A stretch of 64,000 nt of DNA from positions 124,001-188,000 of the forward strand of contig JAMWET010000739.1 of the NCBI GenBank assembly GCA_024036415.1. The letters run 5' to 3'. How positions within the stretch are numbered: the stretch's first letter is position 1; the number at the start of each line of letters is the position of its first letter. The notes under the pieces are model-generated. The model was not told the DNA's origin. It did no database searches and saw nothing but the letters and a program-made list of their open reading frames with translations. The DNA comes from Prochilodus magdalenae. Taxonomy: Eukaryota; Chordata; Actinopteri; Characiformes; Prochilodontidae. The position numbers were made by a program, and so were the translations under genes. Below, one piece after another: positions 25,267 through 36,500 of this stretch.

Positions 25267-25345
25267 CGTTTGTTTTGTTTTGTTTTGTTTTGTTTTGTTT
25301 TGTTTTGTTTTGTTTTGTTTTGTTTTGTTTTGTTTTGTTTTGTTC
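25267..25345. repeat. (TGTTT)n pentanucleotide microsatellite
   Basis: About 15 perfect TGTTT/TTTTG units. Confidence 0.97.
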
Positions 25346-25815
25346 AACAATATGTAGACATGTAAGTAAAGGTTATTTGTAATGTAATGTGCGGTAAATA
25401 TAATATATGGGCAAAATGATAGCAATGTTACATTTCAAACATATTGTAACATGAGTCTGTCTATCTGTCTGCCTGTCCCTGTCCATGTGCGCCTTGTTGT
25501 CTTGCTCCATGTGCTTCTGTTTGTTTTGGTCATGTGCCCCTCCTGTCTCTGCCCTCTAGTCAGGGCCCTTGTTTGTAGCCCCACCCCTTCCCAGGTGTTT
25601 CTAGTTAGTCTTGGTTCATTTATACTCTCTGTTATCCCCTGTGTGTTTGCTTGGTGTTTTGTGTTCATGGTGTTTGTTTGTGTTCTTGTTGGCTGTTAGT
25701 TTGGTAATCCTGTTTCTAGTCCCCTCTGTTTCCTTCTATTTTTCATTTTTGTATTTCATTAGATTACTTGCATTTATATCCTGCCTCCTCGTCCTCCACC
25801 CTTCGTGACACATAA

Positions 25816-25895
25816 TTGGGGCACTTGTGGGCTGGGGGCTAGTGAACCAGCCTGGTAACCAAAGGGTGGCCGGTTCGATTCCCCAAACCAACAGT
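25816..25895 (+). mobile_element. Truncated SINE head
   Basis: It matches the tRNA-like head of the SINE at 12708 (CTTGTGGGCTGGGGGCTAGT; CCGGTTCGATTCCCC) and stops soon after the B box. Confidence 0.6.
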
Positions 25896-26394
25896 AAGAT
25901 TGAAGTTACTAATTGATCTCGGTCACATCAGTTTGAGCCCATTTGAGCTTTGTTTTGGAGATGCTAATATTATCCCTGAGAACGCAGAAGGCAATCATCA
26001 AACAGTGTGGATAGAATAATCATTTGTTGTGCAGGATACTGTCAGTTGTGATCAAATTCATTTACCGTCATCTGAGAATATTTAATAAATCACATAGGGT
26101 GTGTAAGGGCTTTTGGGCTTCACTTATCAGAGAACAGAAATCGAGTAGCTGGCGTGTTGTATGCTTAGAGGTATTTTTAAATTCTGCCAACTAAACCTAC
26201 TGACCTCCAGTCGAACCTTCTGGGCCTATCCGATCCTTAGGGATCGGTCAGTAAATGCCCAGAATCAGAACCAAACAGGGGTTCAGACGTGTCCCCCAAC
26301 TGCTGGAGCAAAATCCCATGAGGAGGTCAGATATGCTTCAAATGTAGCCAGTTCTGTTTTCAGTCCTTGTGAAAATGTCTTTCTGAGCTGGTAA

Positions 26395-26535
26395 AGTACA
26401 TGGCATTTTATTTTATTTACATTATTTTTTATTTTATTTGGAATTATTTAATGCTTTTAATTTTCCTGTTTGTGTGAAGCACTTTGAATTACCACTCTAA
26501 GTTGCTATATAAATAAACTTGCCTGGCCTTGCCCG
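26395..26535 (+). mobile_element. LINE-like 3' tail
   Basis: The GTGAAGCACTTTGAATTACC then TGCTATATAAATAAA pattern is typical of the 3' ends of fish L2-type non-LTR elements. No open reading frame remains. Confidence 0.45.
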
Positions 26536-26734
26536 CAACTTTCATTGCATCAGCATGTCAACTAGCAAGTGATAGCTGCCTAATAAGATTAGGTGTGTTA
26601 GAAAATGTTTTGTTTATATTACAAAATCAAGTAAAACTGGCCAGTATTGCAAACAGTAGTGATTATTGTATAAGACTGGTTTGCACTTTACTGATCATTT
26701 TGAGTTTTGTGGTTGGTGTTGTGGTCCAGAATAC

Positions 26735-27015
26735 TTCTAACTGTGTAGGAACAGTTTGGGGAAAAACCCTGTCTTGTTCCAGCATGACTGTTCCCTTGTA
26801 CAGAAAACCTGTTCCATAAGGACATGCCTTGGTGGGTTTGGTGTGGTCTGCACAGAATCCTGACCCCCTGAATGCTCTTTGACTGAATGAAAGTCCCACA
26901 GACACACTCAATACTCTTGTGGAAAGACTTTCCAGAAAAGCTGTTACAGGTGAAAATGGGGGTCGATTCTATTGTAATGCCCATGGTTTTGGAAAGGGAT
27001 GTCCGACAATCTAAT
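26735..27015 (+). mobile_element. Tc1-like transposase 3' remnant
   Basis: Broken plus-strand frames resemble the last part of a common fish Tc1 transposase: GTVWGKTLSCSSMTVPL, then PTDTLNTLVERLSRKAVTG, followed by CCCATGGTTTTGGAAAGGGA. The second half of the DDE domain is partly deleted. Confidence 0.65.
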
Positions 27016-28039
27016 ACATGTCTGAAATCTGAATTCACCTTCTTTCTTCCTTTAATCTATGCAAGTGGTCATATAAGGCACAAATGATCAGATCATGTTG
27101 CTTTAAAAAATCCCCAAAGCTCTGTATTTTTGTAATCTGTTATAATATGCTATAATATATAAGGCCATAACATTTATACATGTTTTACTTAGATTTTGGT
27201 GTCATTTCAGGTTATATCACCAGGCGTCCATGGAAACGGGACTGAAGAAGGGGTGTATGGTTCTTTGTAACTTCAGCTTTTCACCATGGATAAATCTCCA
27301 CCAGACCAGAGCAAAGGAACTCCTTTTCATCTCAGATTAAAGCCATCCCTATGTATTACCTGTACTATAGACCCAGCATTTGCCCTCTATATTATTCTTT
27401 CAGTGTACCCTTCATATTCATGAATGTAGGCATGCCAAGATGATGTCTGTGTTCATGACAGTTCTTGGGAAACGGAGGTGGACTTACAGCAGCACAAGCA
27501 AAGCTATACTGTAATCCTGGGTACAATCTCCTAAAGTCTCCAATAAGGCCATTCACACAGCGGTTTTGAAAAGGACAGAATAATTTGATCTTTTCAATTT
27601 GGAATCAAAGATCATCAGAAACTATGAGTGTATGAGCCGTGAACCAGCTGTCTAATTAGATAGACATTTCATTAAGCTTCTGTGTATAGTTTTATTACCA
27701 AGACTTTCCAGGATGTCATCTCAGTACCAGTGATAAGATAAGCTAATTAAATCATGTGGTCACTCAGAAAACACTGTTCAGTCAGTAGGAAGACGAATGT
27801 GTTAAACAATATTAAACATCAGCACTGATCAAAGCAAAGTAGTTAAAGCCACATTCAGCAACATTTATTGTATAATAACTTATTTCTGATGATATCTGTT
27901 TCTAAATATTCTGTTTTCCAGTTCATTCATTTGTTAATTCACGGTTCATCCAAAAACAGTGAGGTTTACTTCATGGTTTAACAACAGCGAAAATTTATAC
28001 AACAGCTTACTGGCTCTCCACTGATGTTTTTACAGATAA
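27016..28039. other. Non-coding, possible alternative terminal exon at 27211-27270
   Basis: Nothing firm was found. After the acceptor GTCATTTCAG (AG at 27209-27210) there is a 19-residue open frame, VISPGVHGNGTEEGVYGSL, then TAA. Its phase (0) would fit ralyl-like exon 4, so it is a candidate alternative 3' end. Confidence 0.25.
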
Positions 28040-28420
28040 GAACCAGTTACAATGCTCAAAACACAAATATAGTAATTTTATTTACTACCCCAAGCCGCCA
28101 GGAAACCTAAACATGTCCTCAGATCTGTTATATGTAATATTAATCATGCCAAATAGTTATAAATCTGGAAAAACATAATTTCCTTTACTACACCCTGCAT
28201 AAACCTCTCCAGCATACACTGATATGTGTTAGTCCAAAAACCTTCCAAAGAGATCACATAATCACAATGTCTAACGTTATAGCTTTCTATGAGGGAGCTT
28301 TTAAAGGTATTAACCTCTTCAGACGTCTGGTTCCCATCACCACCACTGTGGTAGATTCTGACTCTGAAAAGTTTCTTTAGAACAGAATGTTTCACATTAA
28401 ACTGCTCTGAATGACCTATC
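28040..28420. repeat. Dispersed repeat family A, copy 1
   Basis: It shares CTTCAGACGTCTGGTTCCCA and TCACCACCACTGTG plus an upstream ACACAAATATAG stretch with 31960-32345, and weaker similarity with 59015-59410. Class unknown. Confidence 0.55.
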
Positions 28421-28789
28421 AAGGACTGAATTAAATAAAATATAAAAATATGTCTGTTTTAATGTTGTCACTGACTGTTAGCTGTTAGTTCTATTATTCA
28501 GAGCTCATAAAAAACTGCATGAGAAATCTGCTAAGTGTGGATGGAGTGTCATGTTGTTATTGTGAAATTTCTCATTACAACTCGAATCATTATTGTCATT
28601 GTTGCGTCCATTTTTTCCCTTTTTCCAGTTTCTTGTTTTCTGTGCTTGTATATTTCAAATCTAAATGTGACAGACTGGTGATAAATAAAAGAACCTTCAC
28701 TTGTATTACACATGGATTCTGTGTGACGAAAAAGCGGGATAATTGTGGCAATTTTAAGTTTGTCTTAAATGCTTAAAGTATGTTCCTAA

Positions 28790-28866
28790 TATATCTATAT
28801 ATCTATATATATCTATATATAGAATAGCTATCTATCTATATATCTATCTATCTATATATATATCTA

Positions 28867-28930
<64 letters not shown>

Positions 28931-29064
28931 ATATATATATGATATAATAGATCTATATAACATGATATATATCTATATATATATATAGCATAATATCTAT
29001 ATATATATATATATATATATTATATTATATATATGTATATTATATATATGTATATATATCTATA

Positions 29065-29100
<36 letters not shown>
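28790..29100. repeat. TA-rich satellite with TATC units
   Basis: About 310 bp of TATATA with interspersed ATCTATATAT units. Confidence 0.95.
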
Positions 29101-29102
<2 letters not shown>

Positions 29103-30206
29103 ATTTTTTCTTTAGTGATGTATAGTGCACTTGATAGAAAAGCATGTTTAGTTTGTCATCATTCTATTGGTCTTCACCATCCTTTAATATGCAAATTAGC
29201 CTTTAAACAAAACACATCTTTTATTGTGTTCTGCAAGCATCTTGTTCAATCTCAGACGCTCCAGGTGTCAGTCTTTAATCCAGATATATAAAGGTTCGGA
29301 TTCCTGGACAGGCATTAGTCCTGAGCTACATTATATTGGATTGGAGAATGCTGTGTAGTCCAGAACTAGGCTTAATGTCTGTCCAGGTTTGGCAGTGTGT
29401 TTATAATACATTACAGGGCATATGGTATAGCAGTGCACGATGATATCTTGTGCAATATTCAGTCATACTATTATATTCTGCCAGTATTATGCAGTCCTAG
29501 CACCAACATTACTATGTTCAGAAAGACACAGGAACGCTTTACTTCAATATCAACACTGGGTAACCACAGAGTAAGCTCAGACAGGGTCAAAGTACAGCGT
29601 ACACAGTTTTTTGAGTTGTGCTAAACAGGTTAAACTGTTACCACTGATTTGTACCCAGATTTAGAAGTCTCTTTTTTGGTGGTAATTTGTACTGCAATGT
29701 TGAGGCAACCCTCCTTGTTTAAACATTAAACCATGGCACTGATGTTATTGATTAACTAATCATACTGCAAGCCGGACAAGTCTGTCTTAATCTTCTTCAT
29801 TACACAGTGAGCAGACAAGCAGGCAACATCAGTGTCATCAACATAGTGAATGTCCACACAGAAAAGGTATTATATTTTCATTTCACTTTTATTCTTGATT
29901 TCTGTCAGAGTTACTTATAGGTCAGGTGCTGAAGACAAAAACTGGCTTAGTTGTTGTTGGTACTCTAGTTATTAGAGATTCAGCACCATGGACAGTACTC
30001 ATAAAAACCCTTATGGAATAGTAATATTGTTATGTAATATTACATGTGTACTTCTTAACACCATTTTAGACATATAGACAAGACTGCAAAACTGAAACTG
30101 CTGCAGTACAGAGATTAAAGTAAATACAGCTACAAGACTCAACACAGTCATGTTTACTGTGCCTGCATGCTGTAATGAATAACGCTCATCTCTAAACAGA
30201 TCCGGT
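29101..30206. other. Upstream region of urah, no certain exon
   Basis: A segment at about 29807-29868 has splice-like borders (CACAG| and |GTATTA) and could be a 5' UTR exon of urah. Its frame does not join urah exon 1 in the needed phase, so I do not call it coding. Confidence 0.3.
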
Positions 30207-31227
30207 ATGACAACATCTAAGACAGTCAGTCCACTCACTACCCATGTGCTAAACACTGCAGATGGGGTTCCTGGAGCTCGCATGGCTCTCAGTCTGCACC
30301 GCCTGGACACTCGCATGGCCCTCTGGAACCTCATCACTATAGGGTACAGTGTTAATGAGTTATTGCATGTGTTTACATATACATATATATGGTTACTGGT
30401 GTGTGTGTATCTATCCTATATGTCCAAAGGTCTTCCTTTCCTTTCTAAAGTCAAAAGTGTTAAAAGTGAGTTTGTCACCTCTTTGCTACAGTAACCGCCT
30501 GTACACTAGGCTTTATGCTAAATGTTGAAACAATGCTGTGACAATTTGATTGCAGTCAGCTGAAAGAGCATATCTAAGGTCAGGTTCTAAAGTTGGTTCA
30601 TTCGCTCTGGATCACAAATGTCACACACACACACACACACACAGTCATTTTAAAGATCTCCATCATTACAGAAAAGCAGTTCTACAGCCTGATGCTGTTT
30701 GGGTTTTAACCTCTCTTGGTGACACTTGGCTTTGGTGGGTGCAGATCTTAGGCTCTTGTGGGTCTGCTCCTGGGTTATTGACTAGTTTCACTAGTGAACT
30801 AAGTTCACTAATTAGAAGGTGTCTGAATTGTTTTTCGAATCTGAATAAAGTAGTGGAAGCACTGTGCCTTTATGAATTCCCTTTCAGAACCACAGACCTG
30901 GATGGACGCTGTTCAGATCTAATCACCGGGGAAGATTTTACTGCAGGCATGTATAAAATACGCTTTGAGACTGGCCAGTACTGGGAAAGTTTGGGCCAGA
31001 CCGGTTTATACCCATATGTTGAGGTGAGAGAAGGATCACTGAAATATAATATCTAAATGCTACAACATTGCTGTGTTGATACGGTGATATGATGATGCAT
31101 TGTGGTAGCCTCATAAGCATGTTTGTGCTCCACTTAGATTGTCTTCACCATAACAGACCAGGATCAGAAGTTTCATCTGCCTCTACTCATCAGCAGATTC
31201 TCCTACAGCACCTACAGGGGCAGTTAG
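30207..31227 (+). CDS. urah: 5-hydroxyisourate hydrolase (transthyretin-like), 3 exons, complete
   Basis: Exons 30207-30343, 30888-31023 and 31138-31227 join in phase to give 120 residues. The start [20 protein letters not shown] carries the family's N-terminal signature with its active-site histidine. The middle has RLD and GRCSDLI, then [15 protein letters not shown]. The C-terminus is SYSTYRGS, the YRGS tetrapeptide that separates this enzyme from transthyretin. The enzyme opens the ring of 5-hydroxyisourate after urate oxidase. Vertebrate forms often carry an N-terminal peroxisomal PTS2 signal. Here no clear PTS2 precedes the first ATG, and the frame stays open for a few codons upstream into the acceptor (AACAG|A), so a further 5' coding exon is possible. 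Length fits the family. Confidence 0.92.
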
Positions 31228-31959
31228 TGATGTACAGAACCATACACTGGACAGTGACACTGCAGCAATAATATGACCTCCAGTGATGCAGATAGAAGGA
31301 CTGTCCTGATGTCTTCGCTACAGGACAGACTGAGGGATTTTCAATCATTTTTCTTCATGACCCATGATCCAGCTACAATGTTTAACAGTTGGTAGACTAT
31401 CTATTGTGACTGTTATTATTCCTATGTATAAGCAAATAATAAATAAACAAACATATAAATGAATAAATACAGCAGTTTTGTATGTTTATAGACACACTTT
31501 TATTCTGATCTGAAACTATTAATTTAGCAGATACTAACTAATATAACATCAGCATTTTTGAAATGTATTCATGTATTAAGCAAAATAAACACAAATAATG
31601 TTCAAAAATATAATGTGCATACTGTATAACATCATTAATGTCTAGTTAGAAGTCAAATAATTAATAAAATGTTCACTAATTATAAACCTAGACGGATTAT
31701 TTAATGAAATGCATCACACGTGATATATAGGGTGTATGGCAGGGGTCATCACATTCGGCCCTGTAGGGCTGATCCAACTTATATGTTTATATACAGACGT
31801 GTTTGAACTGGCGAACTGCCAAACTGGACACCAGTCCCCTGTGAGAGGACTTAATCAGCCCTAAAGAGTATTTCCAGTAGGATTTCTCCTACCAGATAAC
31901 CTGAACAGGATTTCCACCAAATTTCTAAATAATTCAATCCTTGAGATGTAAAATGGTTT
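31228..31959. other. urah 3' UTR and intergenic DNA
   Basis: AATAAATAAAC near 31437 is a likely polyadenylation signal for urah. The rest shows no gene. Confidence 0.4.
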
Positions 31960-32345
31960 ATTGTTCTACAGCGGTGGTGAAAGGAGCCAGGGGTCACCAT
32001 GTCTACAACACAAATATAGCCATTTTACTTACTGTCCAAAATCACCAGCAAAAGCATCCTGTGTCTTCTCTGTTTTTCAATGGAATACTGATCAAGCTAA
32101 AATAGTGGTCAATCAGAAAGAGTTTTTTTGGGTACTATTTAGACTTCAATCATAAATCTGTACAGTGTGTCAGACAAGGGGCAATGTATATCTTAACATC
32201 TCGTGTAATAACTTTCTCTGTGAGAGATTTTAGAGGCTTTAACCCTTCAGACGTCTGATTCCCATCACCACAACAGAGAACAGTCCTCGGCACGTTTCTC
32301 TTCAGAACAACATTTCACATCAAACTACTTTCCTTACATCTTAAC
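31960..32345. repeat. Dispersed repeat family A, copy 2
   Basis: It shares ACACAAATATAGCCATTTTA, then CTTCAGACGTCTGATTCCCA and TTTCACATCAAACTA-like blocks in the same order as copy 1. Confidence 0.55.
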
Positions 32346-33538
32346 CATACAACTGTGTAGAATTTTTAAACATTATGGGCGGCAGTCGATTAGTCGCAAC
32401 CATGTTCAAAACTTAAACGCTCCTCTTTTCATTAAATCCATAAATATGATTTTTTTACTGTCAACCTACCTGGACTGTGGCCAGAACTGTACCCAGTCCT
32501 CTACAACCATCCCAAGCCCTATAAAGGAGATTTGGGATAAATAACCTTGTACAGTTTTGAGCTGTAAATATGCGCTAGGACGTTTCATGTAACGTTAGCG
32601 CGACTCAGCGGTTTCTCTGATAGGACCTGATTGTTTGACTGACATGCAAAATGACCAATCATAGTACGATTAATGTGACGTCACGATACCAGCTTTGCTC
32701 ATGCCGAATAACGGTCGGATGCTCGTTTATTTACTCTCGCTACCTAAAATTTCAAACCTAATTCTGCAATAACCTTTAAAAACGGGATAGCATTAACCTT
32801 TCCTGCTTCAGTTACTAGACCTGCATTTCTTTCTGAAAGCCGCGCTGTGGTAAGTAGAGAGACAACTGTGTGCTACTAGCATTAAGCTTAATAGACCGTC
32901 GTTTGTTTCTCATTGGACGAATAATTACAGTTTAATCGGATGTTCCAGACAACCAAATCCGATTTAAATTATTAGTGAATGGTGCGATTATGAGAGCTGT
33001 CTGTTGGAGACTGAAACTGACCGGAATTCAACAACAAATTCACATGTAGTGCAAGTCGCACCTTAAACCACAACAGCCCCCCGGTGCTCATTAGCATGCT
33101 AACGTTACTAGCCTAACAAAAACCTGCTGTTCTTTTACCGACCCCTGTAAAACTTTTTAATATGGTCATTTCTAAAGGTTTAAAAACATTAGTTGTGCGA
33201 CCCCTATAAATGTAGTTTGCCTTTCCCCAATGTGCGCTACTGCATTTACATCCCCCACCGCAATTGTTTAGACTTGTTCGTAAATGCTCATAGGGCCCCC
33301 TGGTGGTGTGGCCTCGTGGAGAAAGCTGCGCCTAGCGTTTTAACCACTTTGCGACATGTCCAAGTCCCAAATAGCTCCTTACTTCCTACATAGTGAACTA
33401 GGTGAATTCATTAAAACCGCTACAGTATATATATGTTTAGTAGGGAATTGTGCACGTGCCGGAAAGTTTAAGAGCTAGTGCACTACACAGGAGAGTGTGG
33501 AGCCGTTTGCCATTTAGCTACAGAGATCGTGAAGTAAA
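32346..33538 (+). promoter_or_regulatory. Probable tdrd12 promoter and 5' region
   Basis: Higher GC and CpG content than the flanks (TGACGTCACG near 32676 contains a CRE-like palindrome, TGACGTCA). No TATA box is obvious close to the start codon. The promoter role is inferred from position only. Confidence 0.35.
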
Positions 33539-36500
33539 ATGTCACATCGAGTTCCTCCAGGCACCTCAATGGCGCCGCCATCTTTGAGCGGTCAGCACCG
33601 CTGCCGGACTGCTTACAGCACAGCTACAGAGCAGCAGTTTCTGAAAGGTACCGCAACAGAAGATTAGATTTTTCAAGAACATGCAATTCGGTGAGAGGAG
33701 GAGGAGCGATGCCTTAAAGGAAAGTCTGAAATGTTCACATTATACACTATACAACATACATTTTTGGGGAAAAACAACAATATCAAGTGAAAGTAACGCA
33801 TCACTTTCTGAAGGGAGTAGGGCTAACAACAAACGATCATGCTGTTTTGAGCAGGGCAGTGTTCGCATGCAATGATCAGGGTGGGAAAAACTGTAATGAT
33901 CAACACTCATTAAACATAATGATTATTTTTTATTTTATGTGCAGTTAGATGTAAGGTAGTCTTACTTTTAGTGGTTGTTTGTAAAGTCAGCTGAATAAAC
34001 TTGCTGTGCATCATCATTTAAGTATATAAAATAATTGTAGCTAGTATGTACATCAACCGACCACTTCGTTACCCTACCCTGTATCTATTTTCATTGTCCA
34101 TTTTAGCAGGTCTACTTACAATATAGATGCACTTTTGCTAATCCCCTTGCTAATCCCCTGTTCTTCAATGGTCAGAACCACCACAGAACATGTGTTTTTG
34201 GGTGTTGGGTCATTCTCAACACTTAAGTGACACCGATGTGGTGGTGGTGTGTTAGTGTGTGTTGTGCTGGTATAAGTGGATTAGACACAGCAGTGCTGCT
34301 GGAGTTTTAAACATCTCATTGTCACTGCTGGACTGAGACTAGTCCACTAACCAAAACTATCCAGCCAGTAGCAACCTGTGGGGAGGATCCTGAGATCACT
34401 GATGAAGTACTAGAGGATGACAATCATAGTCTGTGCAGAAACAGATGAGCCACAGTCTCTGACTTTTGACAAGTGGAACAACAAGATATGAGTGTTTTAA
34501 TGTAGTGGACACAGTGTTTTTTTAAACTCCAGCAGCACTGCTGTGTCTGATCTATTTGATCCAAGCTGAGAATGATCCACCACCCAAATGATACCTGCTC
34601 TGTGGGGGCCTTGCTTTCCCGCTGTTCGCAGCACACCAGTAGAATCTAAAGAACTGAATGAAGTCTGAGAGTCTTCTTTAGGTGTTGGAGCAGGGAGAAC
34701 ATTACAGTGTTAAAGCAGGGAGAACATTACAGCATCTGGGGAACCACTGGTCTAGTTATAATTTTATGACTTAAGAATGTAAATTTTGGCTTGCTTTTCA
34801 GATTTGGCAATGGATGCTGGAGCAATGTTAGAAATATCAATAATCAAGGTACAGTACCTCGCAGTGGAGATTTTTTTTTTTTTTTGTCCTACACACTTAA
34901 TTTAGCTCAGATTAAGGAATGAACGTCTTCAGATTCCCCCGAATGTTTAAAATGCTGTAGAGAAAGAGGGTGTCACCAACTTTATGTTATTAAGTCTCAG
35001 TTAAATCCGATTTTGTAGTGTCTTTTGTGACGGTGACATTTCAAGACTGATAATCTACAATACTTCATGGAGGGTACATGTAGAAATGTTTTATTTTTTT
35101 TTTGTCTCCTCTGTGAGGTTGAGGATCCAGGATGTCTTTGGGGACGGATCATGAAAGGAACTGATATGCAGTTCGAGAGCCCGTTTGAGTACGAGGACCT
35201 GCAGGCTAAAATGAATATCTTCTATCATGAGGTCAATCTGGATTTACAGAAACTGAAGCCAGCCACACTTGAGGAAGGTCAGGTATGGTACAGAAAATGT
35301 TCTGTAAAATACAAAAAAACACGAAGAGACCTCTTTTAGTTATTATTCTTACAAACTGTGGAACTCACTTCTAACTTATATTAGCCAGCCAAGCTTAGTA
35401 CACAAGTTCAGGAAACGTTTAAAAACTTATCTATAATTAATTCGTTTTTAAGAAAAACATATACTTTGTTATATATACAATCTGCTATTACTGATGTCAG
35501 CTGCTTTGTAAAAACACTTTGAGGTGCCAACAGTTTGACTTAAAAAAAAAAAATTATTGTTAATATTAAAATTATTATTATTTTTAGAACTATATTCAGC
35601 TCTGTGTATATGTTTTGCCAGTTGTGTGTGGTGTTTTGCCCAACTCTGAGGAACTGGTGCAGGGCTACAGTGGAATCTCTGTTTATGGGAACAGTGGGCA
35701 GCCAGGTTATGTGCTTCTTAGTGGACTACGGGGAACGTGTTGCCATCAATACGGAGGAGTATGTAATATTTGATCTCTATAAATGTTTGTTTATTTTTTA
35801 GCATAGTCTTATATTCTCAAATATTTAGTAAGTGGAGATTATCTTTATACAGGTCTTGCCATGTTTGTTAGGTATTAATAAAGAAATGTCAAAAATATGG
35901 TTTTATTTAATCATAAAAATTCTTTAAAGTCTTTGTTCCCATTTATGTGACAAACTAGCTTCAGGAAGGCTGTTTTAATCTCAGTTGCATCTTTTATGGA
36001 TTATGCATATTATGAATTTTATTGAAATTCCATTTTATTTATATTATCAGGGATGTGATGAGACACTTAACCCACAATTCATGATTTGCAATTAATGGCT
36101 TTAGGTCCATTATTTACTATACTTGTGGTATTATGAACAACATTTAAATGAGTGAAATTTTAATTAACTTGAAGTCTGGCTTGTTACGTGACTCAAGGCA
36201 GAAAAGGGCGATAAGCTTGTTGTCTTGACCTTAACAGATCTTTCTAGATGATAATCGCAGTTTAAATCACAGTTGCAGTATTGGTCAAGTGAAAACAAAA
36301 TTAGTTATTTTTCTAAATTTGTTCAGCCCTAGATTCTTGTTCAGAGAGAGGTTCAACTTTGTCTGTGTTGAGTGGAGTTTGTTAAAGAGAGCTTTATTTT
36401 GCAGTGTGAGAGCTCCTCTTGATAAGTTCCTGCAGCTGCCTTTCCGAGTGCGAAAGTTTGAGTTGGCAAGGATCTGTCCTATGAGGCTCAAAGTGTCCAT

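Larger units (their letters stand above)
24969..26125. mobile_element. Foldback/MITE-like element with long inverted repeats (about 1.16 kb)
   Basis: The arm at 24969-25115 (AAGTGAAGCCCAAAGGCCCT...) recurs inverted at 25985-26125 with only scattered mismatches. About 870 bp lie between the arms. That interior holds a (TTTTG)n tract, a T-rich unclassified segment (25441-25810) and a truncated SINE (25816-25895). No transposase frame was found. It could be a non-autonomous DNA transposon or a local inverted duplication. Confidence 0.7.

Noticed and set aside
25441..25810. Possible solo LTR or retroelement untranslated region
   Set aside because: T-rich and repeat-like, but no TG...CA ends, no target duplication and no primer-binding site could be shown.
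29807..29868. Candidate first coding exon of urah
   Set aside because: Splice-like borders, but its phase does not fit exon 1 and no convincing PTS2 is encoded.
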